The notes under the pieces were generated by a model. It was not told the DNA's origin and ran no database searches. It worked only from the letters and a program-made list of their open reading frames with translations. A stretch of DNA of 64,000 nt, from NCBI RefSeq assembly GCF_015493435.1, contig NZ_WGDD01000029.1, forward strand, positions 1 through 64,000. The letters run 5' to 3'. The position numbers and the translations under genes were made by a program. Shown here one piece after another: positions 1 to 8,770 of the stretch; position 1 is the first letter of the stretch; every line of letters starts with the position of its first letter. Source of the DNA: Sulfurovum sp. (GTDB lineage: Bacteria > Campylobacterota > Campylobacteria > Campylobacterales > Sulfurovaceae).

Positions 1-554
1 TGCAGAAGCAGCAGCGTAAACGGTGCGAAAAGAAGCTGCCCCATCACATTGCCAAACCACCATGAAAGCAGCGATTTCAGGAACTCTGCAGAATCTATGA
101 TTCCTCCCGCAAGCAGTGACAGGTTGCCGACAAGCGCACTGAAAGGCTGCAGCACCAAAACCACGATCAGCGTAAGCCCTGTCACATCCCTGAGTCTGCG
201 AAGTTTCGTATCTATGCCGTAGAAATTGAAGAGCGATACAGCCATGACCGCTTCGATCGAATTGCCTGCCGAAATACCCAGTGCAGGGACCAGCCCAAGC
301 CCGTTACTAAGCGCTACGGCAAGCTGTCCGAGAAAGATACCGGGCCATACTCTCTTGCCAAAATAGAGTACCGAACCCAGCGCTATACCTTCCGCTGCAA
401 AAATGACGATTGTCACGACAGAGTGTTCCATAGAAACGGCAAAACTGAACTTGGCTGAGACAAGATAGAGCAGCGCTATCGAAAGTACAAGCAACCAATA
501 GTGCATATGGGACAAGTTGTCACGCTTCATTGTGCCGATAATAGTTTTCATCAT
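1..554 (-). CDS. MASE1-type membrane sensor protein, N-terminal part (cut by window edge)
   Basis: The frame runs open from an ATG at 554 to the window start, giving about 184 residues. It holds several hydrophobic segments, with the stretch FAAEGIALGSVLYFGKR followed by VWPGIFLG, which resembles the MASE1 integral membrane sensory domain (usual pattern W/A-P-x-G-I-A-L..., then W-P-G-I-F-L-G). AAGGG lies about 6 bases before the ATG; the next codon is also ATG. MASE1 domains usually sit at the N terminus of histidine kinases or diguanylate cyclases, but the output domain lies outside the window. The gene is divergent from an OmpR-type response regulator at 683, so a sensor kinase paired with that regulator is a reasonable inference, not a proven one. 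Confidence 0.7.
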   Translation of the reverse strand, partial: MMKTIIGTMKRDNLSHMHYWLLVLSIALLYLVSAKFSFAVSMEHSVVTIVIFAAEGIALGSVLYFGKRVWPGIFLGQLAVALSNGLGLVPALGISAGNSIEAVMAVSLFNFYGIDTKLRRLRDVTGLTLIVVLVLQPFSALVGNLSLLAGGIIDSAEFLKSLLSWWFGNVMGQLLFAPFTLLLL

Positions 555-682
555 TTCAACCCTTCATGAGTACCGCTACCTAATCATACAATAGAAATCT
601 CAACTAAATTACACTAAAATCTGTTAAATCTGTATTTTACCCTAAATGGCAATACAGCATCAATATCGGAGAATCACTAAGT

Positions 683-1345
683 ATGCGAAAAATAAAAATA
701 CTTCTCATCGAAGATGATGAAGATGCAGCCAATATAATATGCGAATATTTCGAAAATTACGGTTTTAAGATAACGGCCGTTTTCAGTGTAAGTGACGGAT
801 TGTCTTATCTGAACAACGATGCATTCGATGTTTTGCTGCTTGATTTGAGCCTACCCGATTTCGACGGATATGAAGTGCTCAAAAACATCAAAGACCGTAT
901 CGCCGTACCGGTGATCGTGGTCAGTGCATACAGCGACAAACATACCAAACTGACAGCATTCAGATATGGTGCTTCCGACTATATGGTAAAACCGCTGGAC
1001 CTGGACGAACTTGAAGCCAGAATATGGGTACACACAGGCAGAAGCAGAGGTATAGATATCGAAGAAAAAAAGAAGATATTCGAAATTAGGGAAAACAGCA
1101 TACTGTACAAGGGTAAAAGACTAGATCTTACTTCGACTGAATACGGCATACTCTCCATGCTGGTGAAGAATATAAACACCACTGTCAGCAGAGAAAAACT
1201 GATGGCATCCGTCTCCGCTGTCAGTTCACACAGATCCCTCGACAACCACATCAAAAATATCAGAAAAAAGATTGAAGACAACGGGAATAGACCGAAATAT
1301 TTGAAAACGGAATATGGTGTGGGATATAAACTGGCAGAAAATTAA
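683..1345 (+). CDS. OmpR/PhoB-family response regulator
   Basis: The 220-residue protein has a receiver domain (about 1-118) and a C-terminal winged-helix domain (about 128-218). The receiver shows the acidic pair D11/D12, the phospho-acceptor D54 in LLLDLSLPDFDG, S81 in the switch position and K103 in the conserved KP dipeptide. The effector domain has the OmpR pattern LTSTEYGILSMLV and, near its end, the recognition helix region HIKNIRKKIE followed by TEYGVGYKL. It is a transcription factor switched by phosphorylation, most likely by the divergently encoded MASE1 protein if that is a kinase. Its targets cannot be read from the sequence. Confidence 0.93.
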   Translation: MRKIKILLIEDDEDAANIICEYFENYGFKITAVFSVSDGLSYLNNDAFDVLLLDLSLPDFDGYEVLKNIKDRIAVPVIVVSAYSDKHTKLTAFRYGASDYMVKPLDLDELEARIWVHTGRSRGIDIEEKKKIFEIRENSILYKGKRLDLTSTEYGILSMLVKNINTTVSREKLMASVSAVSSHRSLDNHIKNIRKKIEDNGNRPKYLKTEYGVGYKLAEN

Positions 1346-1405
1346 AAATTAAAAGTTAGAAATTGTAGAAAATTTCTGATTTGCAGTAAATTTGAGGATT
1401 GTTGA

Positions 1406-1495
1406 GAGGGAGCATACGATCAAGTATACCCCACTTACGCTTTAGCGACAGGGGTATCGGCATTTAGTACCAGATGTGACCGAACAAACTCCCTC
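1406..1495. other. Multi-arm inverted-repeat element downstream of tsf
   Basis: In the gap between the response regulator and tsf, four nested or side-by-side inverted repeats are visible: an outer 7-bp pair GAGGGAG (1406-1412) with CTCCCTC (1489-1495), ATACCCC (1426-1432) with GGGGTAT (1451-1457), an inner CGCT-TT-AGCG (1438-1447), and TCGG/CCGA (1457-1460 with 1480-1483). A further ATAC/GTAT pair (1414-1417, 1424-1427) competes with the second. It could be a complex terminator or a small structured RNA at the tsf 3' end. It is not a recognisable tRNA: the T-loop consensus is missing. No clear T-run follows on either strand. Confidence 0.3.
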
Positions 1496-1518
1496 AAAGA
1501 TGCGGTAAAGCAGGAGTT

Positions 1519-2580
1519 TTATGCCATTTGCTTGGCTACTTCAGCTGCGAAATCCTCTTCTTCAACCTCAATACCTTCACCCACTTCAAGTCTCACGAAG
1601 TGTACGATCTCAGCAGAACCGCCGGCTGCTTTTGCTTTCTCCTGAACATACTCAAGTACTGTCTTGCTGTCATCCATAACGAATTTCTGGTCAAGCAGAC
1701 ACTGTTCCTGATCCAGGGTAGTATTGTCAGAGATAAATCTTGCCAGTTTGCCGGGAAGGATCCTGTCCCAGATCTTTTCAGGTTTTCCTTCGGCAGCGAG
1801 TTCTGCTTTAAGCACCTCTTCGGCAGCAGCCATGACTTCATCAGTCAATTGACTCATAGAGATATACTGCGGAATATTCTTTTCTGTTTTACCCAAACGT
1901 CTAAGCTCTTCATTCTCTTTTTCAATCGCTACAATTCTTCCTTTGGTCTCTTCCTCTACAAATTGAGGATCAAAGTCTTTATAGGAAAGTGTACTTGGAG
2001 ACATCGCAGCTGCATGCATTGCTATTTCTTTGAGTACAGGAGTCATCGCTTCCGCTGTTTTTTCCGAATCACACTTCGCTTCGATGATCACACCGTTCTG
2101 TGCGTTTGAGTGAACATAACCGTTTACCGCAGTCGTTTCATCTCCAACGAGAAGAGCTGCTCTTCTTACCACAAGTTTTTCACCGATAACCGCAATTTGC
2201 TGGGAAAGAAAATCAGCGAACGGCTCACCGTTGATCGTTGAATTGTTGATCGCTTCCGCATCAGCAAGATTGTTCTCGAACGCATGGTTTACAACGGTAT
2301 CCATCAATGCTTTGAATTTGTCGTTCTGTGCAACGAAGTCCGTCTGTGAATTGATCTCGACGATTACGGCTTTATGCCCTTCGACTTTTACACCGATCGC
2401 ACCTTCCGCCGCTACTTTTCCTGCTTTTTTAGCCGCAGCACCCATACCCTGGTCTCTCAACCATTCAACGGCTTTGTCCATATCGCCGTCCGCTTCGGTC
2501 AATGCCTTTTTACAGTCCATCATTCCTGCATCGGTCATTTCTCTGAGTTTTTTGATATCTTTAGGTCCAAAGTTTGCCAT
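1519..2580 (-). CDS. tsf: Translation elongation factor Ts
   Basis: Guanine-nucleotide exchange factor for EF-Tu, acting in the cytoplasm. The 353-residue product opens with the conserved N-terminal module (LREMTDAGMMDCKKAL, then AVEWLRDQGMGAAAKKAGKVAAEGAI) and has the EF-Tu contact segment INSQTDFVAQNDKF near residue 75-90. It is longer than the E. coli protein (283 residues), as known for epsilonproteobacteria, with the extra length in the core and coiled-coil region. It starts 2 bases after the rpsB stop, so the two genes form the usual rpsB-tsf operon. Confidence 0.98.
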   Translation of the reverse strand: MANFGPKDIKKLREMTDAGMMDCKKALTEADGDMDKAVEWLRDQGMGAAAKKAGKVAAEGAIGVKVEGHKAVIVEINSQTDFVAQNDKFKALMDTVVNHAFENNLADAEAINNSTINGEPFADFLSQQIAVIGEKLVVRRAALLVGDETTAVNGYVHSNAQNGVIIEAKCDSEKTAEAMTPVLKEIAMHAAAMSPSTLSYKDFDPQFVEEETKGRIVAIEKENEELRRLGKTEKNIPQYISMSQLTDEVMAAAEEVLKAELAAEGKPEKIWDRILPGKLARFISDNTTLDQEQCLLDQKFVMDDSKTVLEYVQEKAKAAGGSAEIVHFVRLEVGEGIEVEEEDFAAEVAKQMA

Positions 2581-2582
2581 GA

Positions 2583-3617
2583 TTACGCCTCCGCCAATTC
2601 TTTTGCAGATGCTACTGCATCTCTGAAGTTTCCTTTGAAACTGTACTTCTCTTCCATCACGTTGATCTGCTCATCCGTCATGTTCGCTACATCACTGAAT
2701 GTGTAGAAACCTTCGTCATTGAGTTTGCCTGCATAGACTTTGCCGACACCTGCGATCTTGGTAAGATCATCACCTTTTTTTTCTGCCGCTTCTGCTTTGG
2801 GTGCTGCTTTCTCTTCAGCGAGTTTTTCTACTTCAGCTTCTGTCGCCGGTGCTGCTTTTTCTTCTGCCGCTGCTTCAGCCATGACTGCTTCCATCTCGCC
2901 TGCACTCACTTCTTCTGCTTCACCGCCGTTTGCTTCTGCGTATGCCGCTTTACCTTCAATGATCGCTTCAGCCATCTCTTTACAGAAAAGGTTGATAGAT
3001 CTAATCGCATCGTCGTTTCCGGGGATAGGATAGTCGATCACATCAGGATCACAGTTCGTATCAAGCGGTGCAACCACTTTCATTCCCATTCTTTTTGCCT
3101 CTTTGACGGCAATATTTTCTTTAACAGCATCAATAACGAACATCATATCCGGAAGTTTTTTCATATGTCTGAAACCTTCGAGATATGAGCTCAGTTTTTC
3201 TTTCTTTCTCAAAAGCATCAATGCTTCTTTTTTAGTCAGCATATCAAGCTGGCCGTTCTCTTCCATTTGCTCGATGATCTCAAGTTTTCTGATAGACTTT
3301 TTCATAGTCGGGTAGTTTGTCAGCATACCGCCGAGCCATCTTGTCGCCACGTAAGGCATACCACATCTTTCGGCATGCTCTTTTACTGCCTGTCGCGCCT
3401 GTTTTTTGGTCCCCACGAAAAGAACTGTTTGTCCCTGGGCAGCTGCATCTCTTACTACATTGTATGTATATTTGAAATATCTAAGTGTTTTTTGAAGGTC
3501 GATAATATAAATGTTCTTTCTTGCACCGAAAATGAATTTCTTCATTTTTGGATTCCATCTTCTTGTCTGGTGTCCGAAGTGTACTCCACACTCCAATAAG
3601 TCTTTCATTGTTACCAT
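2583..3617 (-). CDS. rpsB: 30S ribosomal protein S2 with acidic linker and C-terminal helix-hairpin-helix tail
   Basis: Small-subunit ribosomal protein. Residues 1 to about 225 match S2 throughout ([20 protein letters not shown] at the start, FVGTKKQAR, later DTNCDPD and [11 protein letters not shown]). The start is set by AAGGAGACAAA just before the ATG. Length is 344 residues, about 90-100 more than typical S2. The extra part is an Ala/Glu/Lys-rich linker (about 228-280) and then a compact segment beginning [20 protein letters not shown], which reads like a helix-hairpin-helix fold (G-V-G-x-x-x-A-x-x-L) of the kind appended to some other ribosomal proteins such as L21. The role of the tail is unknown. 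Confidence 0.97.
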   Translation of the reverse strand: MVTMKDLLECGVHFGHQTRRWNPKMKKFIFGARKNIYIIDLQKTLRYFKYTYNVVRDAAAQGQTVLFVGTKKQARQAVKEHAERCGMPYVATRWLGGMLTNYPTMKKSIRKLEIIEQMEENGQLDMLTKKEALMLLRKKEKLSSYLEGFRHMKKLPDMMFVIDAVKENIAVKEAKRMGMKVVAPLDTNCDPDVIDYPIPGNDDAIRSINLFCKEMAEAIIEGKAAYAEANGGEAEEVSAGEMEAVMAEAAAEEKAAPATEAEVEKLAEEKAAPKAEAAEKKGDDLTKIAGVGKVYAGKLNDEGFYTFSDVANMTDEQINVMEEKYSFKGNFRDAVASAKELAEA

Positions 3618-3809
3618 TTTGTCTCCTTGGTATAATCATAATAGAATATTTACGCTGTAAATACTCAGTTAAAAGCATCGCTTCATCACTTGGTTTGATC
3701 CGCTGTAGTCCTCAATGTTCATCCTGAATGATCAGGATCACACAACCGTGCAAGGAATAACTACATGTGTTTTGCTTACCCTCATCAGAGAATAAGGAAC
3801 GCGATTATA
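3618..3809 (-). promoter_or_regulatory. Candidate rpsB-tsf promoter and long 5' leader
   Basis: The stretch 3618-3955 has no gene. For the rpsB-tsf operon the best -10 is TATAAT (3804-3809, minus strand); no good -35 is visible, as is common in this phylum. This would give a leader of about 180 bases. The leader contains a perfect hairpin ATCCTGA-N4-TCAGGAT (3721-3738). S2 genes in several bacteria are autoregulated through leader structure, so an S2-responsive leader is a possible reading, not shown here. Confidence 0.4.
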
Positions 3810-3913
3810 CCGAAATGTTTTTGAAGATTGTTTGAAACGGGTGAAATTCGTTCTCTGATATGTGGTGCCGCCGGGAGACGGTCACCCTGTACGACATTCA
3901 CTATGCACGGTAG

Positions 3914-3935
3914 GGTGCTGTACCCCTACAGCACC
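3914..3935. terminator. Perfect 9-bp hairpin, likely bcp terminator
   Basis: GGTGCTGTA-CCCC-TACAGCACC is a perfect inverted repeat with a 4-base loop, about 20 bases past the bcp stop. Only a short T-run (ATTTTG) follows on the plus strand and none on the minus strand, so its termination strength is uncertain. It also resembles other intergenic palindromes in the window (19286, 22838, 24475). Confidence 0.45.
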
Positions 3936-3955
3936 ATTTTGCGTATGAAGAGCAA

Positions 3956-4426
3956 TTAATGCTTCTGCAGTTCTTCAAGCTTCACTTTCACTTCATCTAC
4001 ATGCCCTTTAACCTTGACCTTCTCCCACTTTGCGGCTATCTTGCCGTCAGGATCGATAATAAATGTAGAACGGACCACGCCCATATACTCACGTCCGTAA
4101 TTCTTTTTCAGCTGCCAGACACCAAATGTCTGGCAAAGTTCTTTCTCTTCATCGGAGAGAAGCGTGATCTTGAGATCTTTTTTCTCTATAAAATTTCTGT
4201 GTTTCCGGGGAGAATCCGGACTGACACCCAGAACAATGGCTTTCAGCCCTTCAAAATCAGGCAGGGCAGCGGTAAAATCACACGCTTCTGTTGTACAGCC
4301 CGGGGTATTGTCCTTCGGGTAAAAGTAAAGTACGATCCATCTTCCTTTGATATCTCTCAGACAAATCTCTTCTTCATCCTGGTTCGGCAGACAGAAATCA
4401 GGTACAGTATCACCAATATTTAACAT
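3956..4426 (-). CDS. bcp: Thioredoxin-dependent thiol peroxidase (Bcp/PrxQ-type peroxiredoxin)
   Basis: Cytoplasmic peroxiredoxin reducing hydrogen peroxide and organic hydroperoxides. The 156-residue protein has the family signature around the peroxidatic cysteine, FYPKDNTPGCTTEACDF, with C44 (peroxidatic) and C49 (candidate resolving cysteine of the PrxQ subgroup, five residues on). The AhpC/TSA fold features PDFCLPNQD at the start and STFIIDPDGKI near the end are present. AAAGGAAAAAC precedes the ATG. It stands alone, with its own short upstream gap and a hairpin downstream. Confidence 0.95.
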   Translation of the reverse strand: MLNIGDTVPDFCLPNQDEEEICLRDIKGRWIVLYFYPKDNTPGCTTEACDFTAALPDFEGLKAIVLGVSPDSPRKHRNFIEKKDLKITLLSDEEKELCQTFGVWQLKKNYGREYMGVVRSTFIIDPDGKIAAKWEKVKVKGHVDEVKVKLEELQKH

Positions 4427-4542
4427 GTTTTTCCTTTTATTTTTAATTTTTAACTGTTCACTTGTAATTCATCTGGTAGTATAACAAAAATGAAATGTAG
4501 GGTGGATTGTATGACCGCACCAGCCACATAACAAGGCAGCCA

Positions 4543-4746
4543 ATGAACAAAACAAAAAAAGAACTGCTTGCAGAAATAGAAAAACTGATCGCATACGGCA
4601 AGGAAGACCCCGCCATCAACCCCGATCTGCTCGCCTACCTCTCTGAAGAAGACCTCATCTCCATCAAAAAAACACTTTTACAGCGCGTGGGGAACCTTTC
4701 TGAAGAAGACAAAACCTGGCTGGAGCAGTTCAGGAAGTATGAATAG
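4543..4746 (+). CDS. Small charged hypothetical protein
   Basis: A 67-residue protein if started at the ATG at 4543; an upstream in-frame ATG at 4507 is possible but its leading residues (YDRTSHITRQP) look non-coding. AAGG lies 7 bases upstream. It is highly charged and helical (KKELLAEIEKL, then LSEEDLISIKKTLLQRVG) and has no signal peptide or membrane segment. Its 3' end overlaps the convergent siroheme reductase gene by 17 bases. I do not recognise a family. Confidence 0.6.
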   Translation: MNKTKKELLAEIEKLIAYGKEDPAINPDLLAYLSEEDLISIKKTLLQRVGNLSEEDKTWLEQFRKYE

Positions 4747-6382
4747 CCGATACATCGTCCCATAATGCATGCTTCATGGCATCGATACTCTTTACATACA
4801 TCTCATCTTCGTCAAACAGAGGGAACCCGGGCTGTTGCCTCAACTGGTGGTACAGTTTTTCTTCCGGAATATGCTCCAGAATGATTTCCTCCTTCAAATA
4901 AAGTTTTGAGAGAAACCACAGCATGACAAAACCGCTGCTGAGCGGTGCAAGACGATGCAGGGAAAACGCTTCAAAATCATTCTCCCCGCTGTTCTCAAAC
5001 TCTTCAATGACCGCTTCGATCAGTCCCTTGAGATAAATCAGAGGAACTACAGGGAAAATAAGTCGCGCAGGTGATCCGCACCGGCTGTATATCCCGCCGA
5101 TAAAAACCCTTGCCGCTTTCTGTGTCTCTCCAAATACATTGGTACGCAGCCCCACCAGCCCGATATCGGCATGATGATGTCTGCCGCAGCCTTTCAGACA
5201 TCCGCTGAATCCGATCTGTATCTGGTATTTTTCTATCTTCTCCAGCGGAAGATATGAAACATCCGACTTGACATCCCACAGAGAAAGTGCACAGTAGTGG
5301 CTTCCTGCACATGCCGTTACGTTGGATGCACCCTTTATGGTTTCAAAAGGCACCCGTTTCTCTTTGAGTCCCAGAAGATACAGGTTCTGGTCCGTACCGA
5401 TCCGCAATGCAAGTGCCTCTTTCTCTGCATAGGCCAGTACTGCCTTCAGTACCTTGATGTCAAGGACACCGAATCTGCTCTGACAGCAGTAGCCGTATGT
5501 GCCGTTTTTCAGTTCCCGGTAGGCAGAGGGTGCATTTTTCTGTATTTGAAGCGTACCGCCTTTGGAAATCTTTTTGGGATAAAATTCGGCGATACGGGCT
5601 GCAAATACTTCCAGGCCGATCTCTTCAAGCAGGTGGTAGAGCCTGGTCTTTGAACGGCTTCCCCTCAGTCCGTACTTCCTGTAGGCACGGGCAACAGCTT
5701 CAAACATCAGCGGGACATCTTCGGGCAGAACAAACATATCGGCATGCTGCGCCGTTTCAGAATTTTTGCCGCCAAGGTAAAGATTGAACCCCTGCATCCC
5801 GTCTTTTTCTGCAAGCCCGAAAAAAAGATCATTCGAAAAGAATGAAACATGTGTACTCTGTGTACCGCAAATAGCCGTATTGAATTTTCGGGGCAGCATC
5901 CCCATCCATTCCCGACGGTTCAGAAAGATATTCTGCATCTGCTCTATCATTGCATATGTCTCTATTTGGCTGTTTTTTTCCAGTCCGTCATAGGGATCGG
6001 TGACGATATTCCGAAAATTGTCTGTCAAAGTTTGCAACGTGGTGATATCGGCCTTTTGAAGCAACTCCCACACTTCCAGAACATTGTCGGCAGCAAGCCC
6101 GTGCAGTTCCAGCTGCGCCCGTGCGGTAATGAGAAGTTCCAGCTTATACCGCTCTGCCGTATCTGCAAGGACATGCAATACTTTCCGGCTGACCCTTCCT
6201 CCTGCAATACGCATACGCAACATAAATTTTTCAGGATTCAGTTTGATATTGTAGATCCCGTAGTTTTTGAGGTAAAACCGTGTTTCTTCATTTAAGTCTG
6301 AAAGATCAAGGCTTTCGAGTTTCTCGCGAAAATCATACGGCAAAAGAAGCGTTTTGGCTCTTTCTATTTTATTTTGTTTCAT
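4730..6382 (-). CDS. Siroheme/4Fe-4S nitrite or sulfite reductase
   Basis: Six-electron reductase of the ferredoxin-nitrite/sulfite reductase family, cytoplasmic and probably assimilatory. From the ATG at 6382 it is 550 residues. The siroheme-coupled 4Fe-4S cluster ligands are visible: C358 and C364 (CAGSHYC) and C395 and C399 (GCLKGCGRHHHADIGLVG). Duplicated ferredoxin-like half-domains are seen (for example RMRIAGGRVSRKVLHVL and LALRIGTDQNLYLLGL). Nitrite versus sulfite cannot be decided from motifs alone; the setting in a nitrate-respiring locus mildly favours nitrite. The start is uncertain (ATGs at 6382, 6406 or 6466, none with a strong ribosome site). With 6382 it overlaps the protease gene stop by 14 bases, suggesting coupling. 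Confidence 0.85.
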   Translation of the reverse strand: MKQNKIERAKTLLLPYDFREKLESLDLSDLNEETRFYLKNYGIYNIKLNPEKFMLRMRIAGGRVSRKVLHVLADTAERYKLELLITARAQLELHGLAADNVLEVWELLQKADITTLQTLTDNFRNIVTDPYDGLEKNSQIETYAMIEQMQNIFLNRREWMGMLPRKFNTAICGTQSTHVSFFSNDLFFGLAEKDGMQGFNLYLGGKNSETAQHADMFVLPEDVPLMFEAVARAYRKYGLRGSRSKTRLYHLLEEIGLEVFAARIAEFYPKKISKGGTLQIQKNAPSAYRELKNGTYGYCCQSRFGVLDIKVLKAVLAYAEKEALALRIGTDQNLYLLGLKEKRVPFETIKGASNVTACAGSHYCALSLWDVKSDVSYLPLEKIEKYQIQIGFSGCLKGCGRHHHADIGLVGLRTNVFGETQKAARVFIGGIYSRCGSPARLIFPVVPLIYLKGLIEAVIEEFENSGENDFEAFSLHRLAPLSSGFVMLWFLSKLYLKEEIILEHIPEEKLYHQLRQQPGFPLFDEDEMYVKSIDAMKHALWDDVSAIHTS

Positions 6383-7820
6383 TTCGAAGGTCGATCGATC
6401 TGTCATACTCGATATTGTACTTTTGCAGTATATCTGCCTGTTTTTTCTGTGCATCTTCCCTGTCAATCACCATACGTACCCCGTCTTTGTCTTCGAGAAT
6501 AATATATTTTCCCTGATCGGTACTGAGTCTTTCAAAAAAGGTTTGAAAGCTGTCAAAAGTCTCACCGTTGAGCTTCTCTATGGGCCACATGCCGACATTG
6601 TTGTTCCCGCGGCTGATATCCGAAGCAAGCACCTTTAGGAGTACTACCACTTCTTTTTTCTTTTTGGTGGGCCACTGTGTCGCAAAATAACTCAGGGCCA
6701 GCCTGTTCCTGTTGGTAGAAAGCAGCAGGTTCCTTGTCAAAGGAGAAAAGACATATCCTCCGTAAATATAATAGGTCGGCATCACATCATAACGGGTGGT
6801 CTTCACCAGGAGAATATCATCTGCCGTATGGGTCAAGTTGGCATCTATCTGCATTTTTTTTCCTTGACGCACAATATCGAGCTTTACTGTCTGAAACATT
6901 TGATCTCTATCCACATAATAGTTAAAGTCCGTATATTCATGCGGCCGGAAAGCGATTGTTCCGTCATTTTCAATTTTGTGACCGTCAATAGCCGTAAGGA
7001 TGTCTCCCTTCCGGGCCACACCGTTAAGCGAGGAGTTGTAAACGATCTCTGCGATCAATTTGCCCGTTTCATTTTCATCCAGGTGATAATAGTGCCTGAG
7101 TGCCGGATTCTCCATATTTTGTGTTGTCAAACCAAGATCGGCAAATCCGTCACACTTCCCGTCTTTGACATCTTTCAGAAAATGTTTGACCATAATAACC
7201 GGTACCAGATAGCCAATATTCTGCGATCGCCTGATCACCTGCATGACCACACCGATGATCTTGCCGTTTGACAGTGCCGGTCCGCCGCTGTTGCCGGGGT
7301 TGACTGCCGCATCGACCTGGATCGCAAGGAACGATTCTCCGCTGTGTGCATACCGGTGGTGTTCTATGCGTGATACCACACCGATGGTCGCAGAGAGCGT
7401 ACTGCCTCCCATCGGATAACCGTACACAACGATCTTCTGCTCTATATTGGGCAGTTTTCCGAACTGCAGCGGCGTCACTCCCTTGAAAAATGCTTCATCT
7501 TTCACCTCAAGCAGTGCAAGGTCCGCCTGATGTGACACAAATTTAACCTTGGCGATATAGCGCTTTCTCTGTCCGTAGCGCTCAACCTCTATAAAAGTAT
7601 GGTTCTCTACGACATGGGCATTGGTTAAAATACGGTGACCCGAAATAATGGCACCTGAACCTGTTGAACTTCTGGTGGAACTGTTCCAGGGCTCCTGATA
7701 GTTGAGCACCTTGGAAACCGTATAAATTTTGACAATTGCCTGCTTGGTAATGTCTTCCTGTTGAAGACTGGCTGTCAGAGACAAGGTACTTAACAATACC
7801 GCTAAAATCATTTTTATCAT
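6369..7820 (-). CDS. Deg/HtrA-like trypsin-type serine protease
   Basis: Exported chymotrypsin-fold protease, 483 residues from the ATG at 7820. That start has AAGGA 7 bases upstream and overlaps the DUF523 stop as ATGA. A hydrophobic signal segment (about 1-18) points to the periplasm. The catalytic triad is visible as H69 (LTNAHVV), D100 (QADLALLEV) and S178 (NPGNSGGP). After the protease domain comes a PDZ-like part (NSSLNGVARKGDILTAIDGHKI, about 270-290) and a further C-terminal domain of about 150 residues, an arrangement like plant Deg9-type proteins more than classic DegP. Likely role: envelope protein quality control. Confidence 0.9.
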   Translation of the reverse strand: MIKMILAVLLSTLSLTASLQQEDITKQAIVKIYTVSKVLNYQEPWNSSTRSSTGSGAIISGHRILTNAHVVENHTFIEVERYGQRKRYIAKVKFVSHQADLALLEVKDEAFFKGVTPLQFGKLPNIEQKIVVYGYPMGGSTLSATIGVVSRIEHHRYAHSGESFLAIQVDAAVNPGNSGGPALSNGKIIGVVMQVIRRSQNIGYLVPVIMVKHFLKDVKDGKCDGFADLGLTTQNMENPALRHYYHLDENETGKLIAEIVYNSSLNGVARKGDILTAIDGHKIENDGTIAFRPHEYTDFNYYVDRDQMFQTVKLDIVRQGKKMQIDANLTHTADDILLVKTTRYDVMPTYYIYGGYVFSPLTRNLLLSTNRNRLALSYFATQWPTKKKKEVVVLLKVLASDISRGNNNVGMWPIEKLNGETFDSFQTFFERLSTDQGKYIILEDKDGVRMVIDREDAQKKQADILQKYNIEYDRSIDLRNETK

Positions 7821-8275
7821 TTTTTTTCCTTGCATGGGTGGGTGACAAATACTTCCGCATCAACGGATTCAATACCTCTTCTGAGTGCCTCTTTTGCCAT
7901 AAGTCCCGCTTCTTTGTCACTGACAAGCACTTTGTCTCTGTTATAAAGCTTTGCAGAGCATACCCCGCAGCTCGGACTCCTGTCTTTTCCGACAAAAAGT
8001 GCAATATCGGGATGTTCATTGAAAAAATGTTCGGCATATGCTTCCACTTCACAGCCAAGATCCGTACCGTCTCTGTTGGAAAGTGCTTTTATCCCCCTGG
8101 GTGTCTCGGTCAGATCCATCGTTGGCCGGGGGCTTCCAAACGCAAAATCTTCGGGGCAGAAGGGTATGACTTCATCTCCTTCCAGTTTTTTGATAACGGC
8201 ATCATTACGGTTGTCTGTCGCATCATAACGGCATTTTTTTCCCAGCAGACAGGCTGAAACGGCAACTTTTTTCAT
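7817..8275 (-). CDS. DUF523 domain protein
   Basis: 152 residues matching the DUF523 family from end to end: VSACLLGKKCRYDATDNRND at the start, FCPEDFAFGSPRPTMDL in the middle, and a Cys-rich end (GKDRSPSCGV, then VTHPCKEKK). The family has conserved cysteines and no established biochemical function. It sits in a run of same-strand genes, ending inside the start of the protease gene (ATGA overlap) and beginning 3 bases after the DUF420 gene stop, so it is probably co-transcribed with both. Confidence 0.88.
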   Translation of the reverse strand: MKKVAVSACLLGKKCRYDATDNRNDAVIKKLEGDEVIPFCPEDFAFGSPRPTMDLTETPRGIKALSNRDGTDLGCEVEAYAEHFFNEHPDIALFVGKDRSPSCGVCSAKLYNRDKVLVSDKEAGLMAKEALRRGIESVDAEVFVTHPCKEKK

Positions 8276-8278
8276 CGC

Positions 8279-8767
8279 TTAGAACACAAACAGCAGCAGG
8301 TAGACCCAGATTCCCGTGAGAGAAGTCAGGGAAATACCTATGAACGTACGTATACCGGCCCGTTTGTGCACATAGGAATCCACACCCGGAAGCAGCCCTC
8401 CGCGCCTGTAGCTTTTTTGTGCCGCAAGCAGTGTACTCGACCATATGCCCAGTGTCACTACAGCAATAACAATATGGAGCACCAGCACTGCCAGCAGATA
8501 ATGATGTGACACATGTGTACCTTGTACCAGTGCTTCATATCCGCCTGCCAGACGCACACCATATTCAAAATATCCCACTACGATCAGAGAGAGCACAAAA
8601 ATAGTACTCTGCATTATCCTGTGCAGCGTATAATGATGGTATCTGGCAACAAAGATTGCCAGACCGACAAGCAGTGGCAGAAGTGCCACGATCAGTGTAA
8701 CAAAATCCATAAAGAAGGGAGCTCTGGTCCCTAAAAATCCGGGTTGAAACATATAGTCCATATCCAT
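8279..8767 (-). CDS. DUF420-family integral membrane protein
   Basis: 162 residues with four hydrophobic segments. The His-containing pattern (RYHHYTLHRIMQSTIFVLSL, then HVSHHYLLAVLVLHIVIAV) matches the DUF420 (YozB-like) family, which is often linked with heme-copper oxidase or cytochrome assembly loci. Conserved His residues at membrane helix ends suggest heme or metal interaction, but no activity is established. It lies between the aldehyde dehydrogenase gene (3 bases after its stop) and the DUF523 gene, probably in one transcript. Confidence 0.8.
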   Translation of the reverse strand: MDMDYMFQPGFLGTRAPFFMDFVTLIVALLPLLVGLAIFVARYHHYTLHRIMQSTIFVLSLIVVGYFEYGVRLAGGYEALVQGTHVSHHYLLAVLVLHIVIAVVTLGIWSSTLLAAQKSYRRGGLLPGVDSYVHKRAGIRTFIGISLTSLTGIWVYLLLFVF

Positions 8768-8770
8768 CCT

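Noticed and set aside
1406-1495. A tRNA with long variable arm
   Set aside because: A 7-bp closing stem is present, but there is no T-loop consensus, no proper anticodon arm and no D-loop GG on either strand.
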